From an uncultured Clostridia bacterium (GTDB lineage: Bacteria; Bacillota; Clostridia; TANB77; CAG-508), in assembly GCA_944393455.1 (NCBI GenBank), contig CALYAH010000122.1, positions 1-6,368 of the forward strand: a stretch of 6,368 bases of DNA, in the 5' to 3' direction. Below, piece after piece: positions 1 through 5,407 of this stretch. Below the pieces are notes generated by a model. That model was not told the DNA's origin and made no database searches. It was given only the letters and a program-made list of their open reading frames with translations. Numbering within the stretch: position 1 is the stretch's first letter; each line of letters opens with the position of its first letter. A program made the position numbers and the translations under genes.

Positions 1-362
1 ATAGTGAAGTTGCAAAAGATGTATGTATGCAAATTGCAGCTGCAAGACCAGAATACTTAGATGAGCAATCAGTTCCAGCTGAAAGATTAGAAAAAGAAAA
101 AGAAATATTAAAAGCTCAAACTATGAATGAAGGAAAACCAGAAGCTATTGCTGAAAAAATAGTACAAGGAAGAATTGGAAAATTCTTTAGTGAAATTTGT
201 TTAGTAGACCAAGCTTTTGTAAAAAATCCAGATATGAAAGTTTCTCAACTTTTAAAAGAAAAAGATGCAAAGGTTGTAGAATTTGCAAGATTTGAAAAAG
301 GCGAAGGAATTGAGAAAAAAGAAGAAAACTTTGCTGAAGAAGTAATGAATCAATTAAAATAA
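1..362 (+). CDS. tsf: Elongation factor Ts, C-terminal part (partial at left edge)
   Basis: EF-Ts is the cytoplasmic nucleotide-exchange factor that releases GDP from EF-Tu during translation elongation. The reading frame is already open at base 3 and runs about 119 codons to TAA at 360-362, so the N-terminal EF-Tu-binding half lies outside the window. Visible family signatures are AMQIAAARP-like sequence (here VCMQIAAARPEYL) at the start, the EKEILKAQ helix, NEGKPEAIAEKIVQGRIGKFFSEICLVDQAFVKNP split across the central stretch, and the closing ARFEKGEGIEKKEENFAEEV segment. The ATG at base 27 is internal and is not a start. A strong intrinsic terminator follows at once. In most bacteria pyrH comes directly after tsf; here a DGR block separates them. 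Confidence 0.95.
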   Translation, partial: SEVAKDVCMQIAAARPEYLDEQSVPAERLEKEKEILKAQTMNEGKPEAIAEKIVQGRIGKFFSEICLVDQAFVKNPDMKVSQLLKEKDAKVVEFARFEKGEGIEKKEENFAEEVMNQLK

Positions 363-377
363 AATATTATTTTTCAT

Positions 378-447
378 AAAAAAGAAAGTTATTAAAATTT
401 TGTGCTGAACAAAAAATAATAGCTTTCTTTTTTGTTTTTGTTTTTTT
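378..447 (+). terminator. Intrinsic terminator after tsf
   Basis: Arms 378-394 and 417-433 pair over 17 positions, with one G-T pair (390 with 422 region) and a 22-nt loop. The 3' arm runs straight into a long T-rich tail to 447. It lies 16 bp after the tsf stop, so it should end most tsf transcription before the DGR block. Confidence 0.75.
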
Positions 448-457
448 CTATTTTAAA

Positions 458-485
458 TTTTCGTAAAGTTATAACTTCACGAAAA
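458..485. repeat. 28-bp near-perfect palindrome upstream of the prepilin-like gene
   Basis: The centre is between 471 and 472. The half-site TTTTCGT, one mismatched position, then AAGTTA is mirrored on the other side; only the 465/478 pair fails. It ends 6 bp before the AGGAGG ribosome binding site (492-497) of the next gene. It could be an operator for a dimeric regulator or a 5'-UTR hairpin; the sequence does not decide. I see no convincing -35/-10 pair between 434 and 490. Confidence 0.5.
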
Positions 486-502
486 ATATATAGGAGGAAA
501 AA

Positions 503-1609
503 GTGCTAGGAAAATCAAGTACAAAAGACGTAGAAAAAGAAAAAAGTATACAAATTCATCTTATAAGAATCAATTCAAATAAAGGAATCACATTAGTAGC
601 TTTAGCTGTTACCATAATTGTATTACTTATATTGGCAGGAATATCAATAGCTACTTTATCTGGAGAAAATAGTATTATTGAAAAAGCTATATGGGCAGCA
701 TTTTCGCAAGAAATGACAAATTTAAGAGAACAAATAGAGATAAAACAGATTCAAAACAGTGCTGAAATGATAAATGCAGAGAATGACAAACCGATTTTTA
801 CAACTAATGTCATAACTACAAATTTACCTAAAAGCTTAAAAATGGAGATTTTATATGTAAGAGAAAATATGCCTGCTAACAAAGAACCAACAAAAGAATA
901 TTACATAGAAAACTTATTAGATTATTTAGTAGATGATACAAATACAGTAAAGGGAATATATTATGTGCCGGAAGAAGTAGCAGGAGATGGAAGTGCTTAT
1001 ATATATGATGAACTAACAGATACAGAATTTAAGATAAAATCAATTAGACTTAGAGGAAAAACAATTCATAGTTACAAATATGGATGCCGAGTAATGGGAG
1101 TAGAAAATGAGTATAACCTGGATGAGAGTAAATATTTAATGAACCAGGAAAGTGAAGTTGTAACAGTAAATGGAGAAAAATACTATGCACCAAATTTAAA
1201 AGGATTTAATGGATTAACAACGGCAGCAGAATATTATAGTGATGATGACAGTAAAACAGTTGAAGTAAGCATTAGCTTGCACATGAATCAACAAGTATTA
1301 AACAAAATAGAAGATGGAGCTACTACATACACTTGGTATGATTATGCAAATAAAAGATGGGCAAATATTAAAACAACAGCGAATGGATATGAAGCATGGT
1401 GGGTATGGATACCAAGATATGCTTATAAGATAGAATCAGATGCAGTAAGTGAAATACAAGTTATCTATGTAGATTCAGAGGGAAAACCATTAGATAAAGA
1501 AAAATACGGAGAGAATTTGCCAGAAGGATATACTGTACATCCTGCATTTACAACAGATAAGGAATTACGAGGAATATGGGTAAGTAAATACAAAACAAGC
1601 CAGAAATAA
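503..1609 (+). CDS. Prepilin-like surface protein associated with the DGR
   Basis: A 368-residue protein. It starts at GTG 503, five bases after AGGAGG (492-497); no ATG alternative lies upstream of the processing site. Residues 24-45 form a class III (prepilin) signal: NSNKG28, then ITLVALAVTIIVLLILAG, followed by ISIATLSGENSIIEKA. A type IV prepilin peptidase would be expected to cut after G28, leaving a hydrophobic helix anchored in the membrane or built into a pilus-like fibre. The middle is not recognised. The C-terminal end (about 296-368) carries AWWVWIPRYAYKI, VHPAFTT and ELRGIWVSKY, which in Clostridia DGR targets normally lead into an FGE/C-type-lectin domain. Here the protein stops just after that lead-in. 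The secreted variable protein follows 16 bp later with a good RBS, so the two are likely co-transcribed. Exact function is unknown. Confidence 0.8.
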   Translation: MLGKSSTKDVEKEKSIQIHLIRINSNKGITLVALAVTIIVLLILAGISIATLSGENSIIEKAIWAAFSQEMTNLREQIEIKQIQNSAEMINAENDKPIFTTNVITTNLPKSLKMEILYVRENMPANKEPTKEYYIENLLDYLVDDTNTVKGIYYVPEEVAGDGSAYIYDELTDTEFKIKSIRLRGKTIHSYKYGCRVMGVENEYNLDESKYLMNQESEVVTVNGEKYYAPNLKGFNGLTTAAEYYSDDDSKTVEVSISLHMNQQVLNKIEDGATTYTWYDYANKRWANIKTTANGYEAWWVWIPRYAYKIESDAVSEIQVIYVDSEGKPLDKEKYGENLPEGYTVHPAFTTDKELRGIWVSKYKTSQK

Positions 1610-1625
1610 GAAAGGAGAGATTATT

Positions 1626-2258
1626 TTGAAAAGGTTAAACAAAAGAATAATTGCAGTATTAATTTTTATAGCCATAATTGCTATTAGCAATTTAAGTCAT
1701 GCAGGGGTAGAAATAAAAGAAGGAACAAGTGCGTATACTAGTGTTAATATATCAGAAGCATTTGATATATGTTACAATTTAAGGGATGGAACATCTACGT
1801 TAGGAACATGTGACTTAGACCCTCATATGGCAACTTCGATGGATTGGGGAGCAATTGCATATTTAGCACAAAGTAGATATGGAAGAAATGCATCTAATGT
1901 AACAGATAATACAACAGGTAATAAATCTGGAGTAATGAGTTTAGGGTCTTATACGCAAACAGCAACTATCTTTGAAAATAGAAATAAAACTTCAGGTAAT
2001 GCTACCAACTATAGATATAGACTAGAAGAAGCACTAGCAGACCCGAATTTAAGTAAATATGTAGATGTTATATCTAATACTGTAGATATAACATCTACAA
2101 AAGGAAGAGCTATAGCAGAAACAAGAAATTGGTATGGAGCGACTTATTCATATAATAATGCTAATAATACAGATTACCCAATTATTATAAGAGATAGCCT
2201 GTTCGGTGTTAATAACAACAACAACATCAATACGGGGCAGGCGCACTCTTCTTATTAG
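1626..2258 (+). CDS. Secreted DGR target protein, FGE/C-type-lectin-like, possibly truncated at its C-terminus
   Basis: A 210-residue exported protein, the probable substrate of the DGR. It starts at TTG 1626, eight bases after GGAG (1614-1617). A type I signal peptide covers residues 1-26 (KRLNKR, a hydrophobic core, then SHA before G27). The mature part has C49 and C62, a possible disulfide. LDPHMATSMDWGAIAYLAQS (64-83) and RYGRN fit the DPHM-x-WGAVAYLA-SKYG motif of clostridial DGR targets. GRAIAETRNWYGATYSY (160-176), then DYPIIIRDSLFGV (183-195) fits the family's ETxxWYG...P-x-x-RGG lead into the variable region, with RDS in place of RGG. The tail NNNNNINTGQAHSSY (196-210) uses AAC codons in a genome that prefers AAT. 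The family usually ends FR-x-V; here TAG intervenes, then TLT and TGA. No close function beyond ligand-binding display is claimed. Confidence 0.72.
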   Translation: MKRLNKRIIAVLIFIAIIAISNLSHAGVEIKEGTSAYTSVNISEAFDICYNLRDGTSTLGTCDLDPHMATSMDWGAIAYLAQSRYGRNASNVTDNTTGNKSGVMSLGSYTQTATIFENRNKTSGNATNYRYRLEEALADPNLSKYVDVISNTVDITSTKGRAIAETRNWYGATYSYNNANNTDYPIIIRDSLFGVNNNNNINTGQAHSSY

Positions 2259-2262
2259 ACTT
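2190..2262 (+). repeat. Candidate DGR variable repeat (or template/variable hybrid)
   Basis: This is the 3' end of the target gene, codons R189 to the stop. It is locally GC-richer than its surroundings and holds AAT AAC AAC AAC AAC ATC AAT ACG, then GGG CAG GCG CAC. ATC, ACG and CAC among AAC codons fit adenine-specific replacement of an AAC-rich template, as known for DGRs. The boundaries are guesses, and no second copy of the GGGCAGGCG core occurs in the window, so the assignment rests on position, codon bias and family context. Confidence 0.45.
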
Positions 2263-2376
2263 TAACATGAAGCTATAAAAGATAGCCACTCAATGTAATA
2301 CTTAGTTTACGGACGGTATTTAGTAGTGATATGTTAAAGAAACCTATAACCATACCGAAAGGTAAAACATTGTATA

Positions 2377-2418
2377 ATTCATACTTACTAGTAAAAAAAT
2401 TGAAAAATAAGTATGAAT
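2377..2418 (+). repeat. Perfect 11-bp inverted repeat
   Basis: ATTCATACTTA at 2377-2387 is matched by TAAGTATGAAT at 2408-2418, with a 20-nt A-rich loop. It touches the next, longer hairpin and lies about 120 bp downstream of the target stop. Hairpins downstream of the variable repeat help target-site recognition in the Bordetella phage DGR; that role here is inference. Confidence 0.6.
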
Positions 2419-2500
2419 AAAAGGATTTTTGTATATAAACTTTTTAGATGAAATTAATTTGTGCTTTAGTTTAAAAAGTTTATTATGAAAATCCTTTTTT
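2419..2500 (+). terminator. Long imperfect hairpin with T tail before avd
   Basis: Arms 2419-2446 and 2472-2498 pair over about 27 positions (AAAAGGATTTT with AAAATCCTTTT; AAACTTTTTA with TAAAAAGTTT), with two G-T pairs, one bulged base at 2434 and a 25-nt loop. It ends in six T (2495-2500), about ten bases before the avd RBS. It could be a terminator or attenuator lowering avd-RT expression below that of the target, or part of a structured DGR RNA. No promoter fits between it and avd. Confidence 0.55.
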
Positions 2501-2525
2501 ATATATTAGGAAAGGGAGAGATATT

Positions 2526-2885
2526 ATGGAAGGACCAGAAAAAAATTTATTAATTTATAAAAAATATGCATACCTTTATTTTTATGCTTATAATTTATTA
2601 GAAAAATATCCAAAAAAGGAAAGATTTGCATTATCAACAGATATAAAAAATTCTTTAAATATAACTTTAAAATATATTTTATATGCACAAAAGGTATTTG
2701 ATAAGAAAGAAAAAATAAATTATCTAAATCTAATTGATGCAGAATTGATGTATCAAAGATTTATGATAAGAGTTTCTTATAATAAAAGATATATATCACA
2801 AAATAATTATCAAGTGTGGAGTTATAAAGTTGCAGAAATTGGGAAAATGCTAGGAGGATGGATAAGGTCATGCCAAAAAGGATAG
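2526..2885 (+). CDS. avd: DGR accessory variability determinant (four-helix bundle protein Avd)
   Basis: A 119-residue, mostly helical, Lys/Tyr-rich protein of the usual Avd length. Known Avd proteins form a barrel-shaped pentamer of four-helix bundles with a basic surface that binds the DGR reverse transcriptase and the template RNA, and they are required for cDNA synthesis. Visible family features: YAYLYFYAYNLLEKYPKKER (15-34) matching the helix-1 pattern Y-LL-x-E-x-FPK-xR-F; FALSTDIKNSLNITLKYILYA, the second helix; a Leu/Tyr helix with MYQRFMIRVSYNKRYIS (about 75-91); and the diagnostic end EIGKMLGGWIRS (104-115). ATG 2526 follows AAAGGGAG (2511-2518). The last 16 bases overlap the RT gene, so the two are probably translationally coupled. 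The RT neighbour supports the assignment. Confidence 0.88.
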   Translation: MEGPEKNLLIYKKYAYLYFYAYNLLEKYPKKERFALSTDIKNSLNITLKYILYAQKVFDKKEKINYLNLIDAELMYQRFMIRVSYNKRYISQNNYQVWSYKVAEIGKMLGGWIRSCQKG

Positions 2886-3925
2886 GAAACATATATCAAA
2901 ATGCTATAAAATTTGAAAAATTTAAGAGTGCATATGAAAGGACATCTGTTAGTAAAAAGAACAAAATAGATAGAATAAAATTTGGAATGTATTTAGAAGA
3001 TAATATTTATAAAATGGGTGTAGAATTAAAAGAAAAAACATATGAAGTTGGAAAATACAAAATGTTTAAAGTTTATATTCCAAAAGAAAGGGTTATATAT
3101 TGTTTGGACTTTTATGATAGAGTGGTGCAACAATGGTATGTATATGAATTTATTCTACCTTACATGGTAAAAAAATTTATTGTGGATTCTTACGCTTGTA
3201 TTAAAGGAAGAGGTGTACATAGTGCAATTAATAAATTGCAAAAATATATGAGAATAGCAAAAAGAAGATGGGAAGAACCATATGTACTAAAGTATGATAT
3301 AAAAAAATTTTTCTATTCTATCGACCAAAAAATTTTGTATGAAATTATGTGTAAATATTATAAAGACAAAGATTTTTTAGAATTAACAAAGAAGTTTATA
3401 CAATTTGGACCAGAGGGAGAAAAATGCAAAGAGTTTGGTATAGGAATACCAATTGGAAATTACACTTCACAATTTTTTGCAAATATTTATATGAATGAAT
3501 TAGATCAATATATTAAACGAGAGCTTAAAGTGGAATATTATATTAGATACATGGATGATGGAGTTATGATTTTGGAAAATAAAGAAAAAGCAAAAGAAAT
3601 ATTAATAAAAATAGAAAAATTTGTGAATGAAAGATTAAACTTGAAATTTAATAGAAAGACATCTTATTTTCCATTAAAAGTAGGTGTTATATTTTGTGGA
3701 TATAAGATTTATACAACACATAAATTATTAAAAAGAGCAAATATAAAAAGAATGAAAAGAAGAATTAGAACTTGGAACAAAAAATATGAAACAGCAGATG
3801 TAGAAGATATAAAATCTTGGAAACAATCTTTTTGGGCTTGGAAAGGTTATGCAAAAGAAGCGGAAAAATATACTTTATATAACAGGTTAGAAAAAAGTTG
3901 TAAGTGGATTGATTGTGAAAGATAG
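2870..3925 (+). CDS. Diversity-generating retroelement reverse transcriptase
   Basis: A 351-residue RNA-directed DNA polymerase of the DGR type, close to the group II intron RT lineage but without maturase or endonuclease domains. Numbered from ATG 2870: palm motif A KYDIKKFFYSID (141-152, metal ligand D143), motif B GIPIGNYTSQ (192-201), motif C YYIRYMDDGVMI (223-234, catalytic D229 and D230), then the thumb region FCGYKIYTTHKLLKRANIK. The IGxxxSQ motif B, in place of QGxxxSP, is a known mark of DGR RTs and is linked to misincorporation opposite template adenines. ATG 2858 is also in frame, but it abuts the AGGAGG at 2852-2857 with no spacer, so 2870 (12-nt spacer) is preferred. The gene overlaps avd by 16 bases. 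All catalytic residues are present and no frameshift is seen. Confidence 0.93.
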   Translation: MPKRIGNIYQNAIKFEKFKSAYERTSVSKKNKIDRIKFGMYLEDNIYKMGVELKEKTYEVGKYKMFKVYIPKERVIYCLDFYDRVVQQWYVYEFILPYMVKKFIVDSYACIKGRGVHSAINKLQKYMRIAKRRWEEPYVLKYDIKKFFYSIDQKILYEIMCKYYKDKDFLELTKKFIQFGPEGEKCKEFGIGIPIGNYTSQFFANIYMNELDQYIKRELKVEYYIRYMDDGVMILENKEKAKEILIKIEKFVNERLNLKFNRKTSYFPLKVGVIFCGYKIYTTHKLLKRANIKRMKRRIRTWNKKYETADVEDIKSWKQSFWAWKGYAKEAEKYTLYNRLEKSCKWIDCER

Positions 3926-4008
3926 ATACTATAAAAGAGAAAAATAAATAGATTTAAGTAGATTACATATTAAAATACTATAAATTAAGAAAAAATTAAT
4001 AAAATATA
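3926..4008. other. AT-rich spacer after the DGR reverse transcriptase
   Basis: This is nearly pure A/T with no open frame and no AAC-rich or GC-containing repeat, so it does not hold a template repeat resembling the target end. It shows a weak internal repeat (ATACTATAAAAG near 3926 and ATACTATAAATTAAG near 3975). Confidence 0.5.
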
Positions 4009-4029
4009 GAAAAAATACTGTATTTTTTC
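4009..4029. repeat. Perfect 21-bp palindrome over the pyrH -35 region
   Basis: Ten-base arms GAAAAAATAC and GTATTTTTTC flank a single T at 4019. As RNA it would be a 9-bp hairpin with a 3-nt loop and a T6 run in the 3' arm, a weak terminator for the RT gene. As DNA it is symmetrical enough to be an operator, and it covers the place where the pyrH -35 should be. Confidence 0.5.
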
Positions 4030-4046
4030 GAAAATTATGATAAAAT
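4018..4046 (+). promoter_or_regulatory. Probable pyrH promoter (extended -10)
   Basis: TG at 4038-4039, one base, then TAAAAT at 4041-4046 makes an extended -10 (TGnTATAAT, one mismatch). The 17-bp-spaced -35 position (4018-4023, CTGTAT) is poor, as is common with extended -10 promoters. Transcription would start near 4053, about 32 bases before the pyrH start. Confidence 0.5.
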
Positions 4047-4084
4047 ACCTCTGTCAGAATAAAATTTTAAGGAGAGTGAATAAA

Positions 4085-4792
4085 GTGTCAGAAGTAAAGT
4101 ATAAAAGAGTACTTCTAAAATTAAGTGGAGAAGCATTAGCAGGAAAACAAAAGACAGGAGTAGATGTAGAAACAGTAGGAAAAATATGTGATAGAATAAA
4201 AGAAATTGTAGAAATGGGAGTTCAAGTTGGAATTGTAGTAGGAGGAGGAAACTTCTGGAGAGGAAGAAATGGACACCAAATGGAAAGAATCACAGCAGAC
4301 TATATGGGAATGTTAGCAACAGCAATGAATGGATTGGCTCTTCAAGATGCTTTAGAAGCAAGAGGAGTTTTTTCAAGAGTACAAACAGCAATAGAGATGA
4401 GAGAAATAGCAGAGCCATTTATACAAAGAAAGGCAGAAAAACATTTAAATAGAGGAAGAGTTGTAATATTTGCATGTGGTACAGGACATCCTTATTTTAC
4501 AACTGACACAGCAGCAGTATTACGAGCAACAGAAATAAAAGCAGAAATTATATTACTAGGAAAAGCAATAGATGCAGTATATTCAGCAGATCCAAAAGTA
4601 GATAAAAATGCAAAAAGATATGAAGAAATTTCATATATGGAAGTATTAGAAAAAGACTTGAAAGTAATGGATTCAACAGCAACAGCAATGTGTAGAGATA
4701 ATAAAATGCCATTATTAGTATTTGGAATTGAGGATCCAGAAAATATAGTTAGAGCAGTTAAAGGAGAAAAAATAGGAACGATTGTAAAATAA
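4085..4792 (+). CDS. pyrH: UMP kinase
   Basis: UMP kinase phosphorylates UMP to UDP with ATP in cytoplasmic pyrimidine nucleotide synthesis; the bacterial enzyme is a hexamer of the amino-acid-kinase fold, unrelated to eukaryotic UMP/CMP kinases. Starting from GTG 4085 the product has 235 residues, the family norm. Motifs: YKRVLLKLSGEAL (6-18), GGGNFWRGRNG (53-63), DYMGMLATAMNGLALQDALE in the next helix, GTGHPYFTTDTAAVLRA (nucleotide site), AVYSADPK and VMDSTATAMCRDN near the end. AAGGAG at 4069-4074 sits ten bases before GTG 4085. The in-frame ATG 4037 lies inside the promoter and GTG 4076 overlaps the RBS, so both are rejected. The frr gene follows 38 bp later without a terminator. Having its own promoter would let it be expressed despite the DGR block upstream. 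Confidence 0.97.
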   Translation: MSEVKYKRVLLKLSGEALAGKQKTGVDVETVGKICDRIKEIVEMGVQVGIVVGGGNFWRGRNGHQMERITADYMGMLATAMNGLALQDALEARGVFSRVQTAIEMREIAEPFIQRKAEKHLNRGRVVIFACGTGHPYFTTDTAAVLRATEIKAEIILLGKAIDAVYSADPKVDKNAKRYEEISYMEVLEKDLKVMDSTATAMCRDNKMPLLVFGIEDPENIVRAVKGEKIGTIVK

Positions 4793-4830
4793 AAAATGAG
4801 ATAGATATCTCAAAAGAAGGAGAGAGGAAA

Positions 4831-5379
4831 ATGGATTATACAAATTTAGAAGAAAAAATGGAAAAATCAATTAGTGTTTATAGTGAAAAGCTATCAGAGG
4901 TAAGAGCAGGACGTGCAAATCCAGCTATTTTAAATAAAGTGAAAATTGACTATTATGGAACACCAACACCTATTAATCAAGTAGCAGGAATATCTGTTCC
5001 AGAAGCAAGACTAATTGTTATACAACCATGGGATGCAAGTGTATTAAAAGAAATAGAAAAAGCAATTCTTAGTTCAGATATTGGAATCAATCCAAATAAC
5101 GATGGAAAAGTAATAAGACTAGCTTTTCCTGAATTAAATGAAGAAAGAAGAAAAGAAATAGTAAAAGATATAAGAAAAATGGCAGAAGAAGCTAAAGTGG
5201 CAATAAGAGCAATTAGAAGAGAAGGAATTGATAAAGCAAAAGCAGAAGAAAAAGAAGGAAATATGACAGAAGATGAATTAAAACAAGCAGAAAATGAAAT
5301 TCAAAAAATTACTGACAAAAATATAGAAGAAATTGAAAAAATTCTAGAAGTAAAAGAAAAGGAAATTATGTCAGTATAA
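4831..5379 (+). CDS. frr: Ribosome recycling factor
   Basis: RRF splits the post-termination ribosome together with EF-G so subunits can be reused. The product has 182 residues, close to the usual 185. The three-helix-bundle domain I and the small domain II are both present: helix 1 with SEVRAGRANPAIL (22-34), then YYGTPTPINQVA and the domain II strand IQPWDAS, SDIGINPNNDGKVIRL, then PELNEERRKEIVKDIRKMAEEAKVAIRAIRREG in pieces along helix 2, and a highly charged Lys/Glu helix 3 to the end. ATG 4831 follows GAAGGAGAG by a normal spacing. It lies between pyrH and ispA in one apparent operon (gaps of 38 and 28 bp); pyrH-frr is a widely conserved pair. Confidence 0.97.
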   Translation: MDYTNLEEKMEKSISVYSEKLSEVRAGRANPAILNKVKIDYYGTPTPINQVAGISVPEARLIVIQPWDASVLKEIEKAILSSDIGINPNNDGKVIRLAFPELNEERRKEIVKDIRKMAEEAKVAIRAIRREGIDKAKAEEKEGNMTEDELKQAENEIQKITDKNIEEIEKILEVKEKEIMSV

Positions 5380-5407
5380 AGTCAAATGAAATTGATGGGA
5401 GAATTTA

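Larger units (their letters stand above)
2259..2525 (+). other. Structured non-coding interval between target and avd
   Basis: 267 bp with no supportable gene. It holds a nested pairing (2291-2296 with 2367-2372, and 2314-2319 with 2352-2357), an alternative TACC-GAAA-GGTA tetraloop hairpin (2353-2364), an 11-bp perfect stem (2377-2387 / 2408-2418) and a long hairpin (2419-2498). In known DGRs the template RNA and the spacer needed to prime cDNA synthesis lie next to avd and the RT gene, so this is the likeliest site of the DGR RNA. No AAC-rich template repeat can be read in it. Confidence 0.4.

Noticed and set aside
2211..2225. The AAC run as a simple trinucleotide microsatellite
   Set aside because: Possible for the four AAC units alone, but the flanking GGGCAGGCGCAC, the position at the target 3' end and the DGR neighbours fit a variable repeat better.
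2331..2420. Small open frame (29 codons from ATG, open from 2286) in the non-coding interval, starting MLKKPITIP
   Set aside because: No ribosome binding site precedes the ATG, the frame runs into the 11-bp inverted repeat, and the product matches nothing I recognise.
2858..2869. Earlier in-frame ATG for the reverse transcriptase
   Set aside because: It touches the AGGAGG with no spacer; ATG 2870 has a workable spacer and gives a typical DGR RT start (MPKRIGN).
2858..3925. Group II intron RT or retron RT instead of a DGR RT
   Set aside because: No maturase or HNH domain, no intron domain V-like RNA, motif B is IGxxxSQ, and Avd is adjacent; these point to a DGR.
3926..4036. Possible template repeat downstream of the RT
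   Set aside because: The stretch is almost only A/T, with no AAC codons and none of the C/G positions of the target end, so it cannot be the template.
4037..4084. Longer pyrH starting at ATG 4037
   Set aside because: The ATG lies inside the extended -10 promoter, and the extra residues match nothing in UMP kinases; GTG 4085 has the RBS and the family start.
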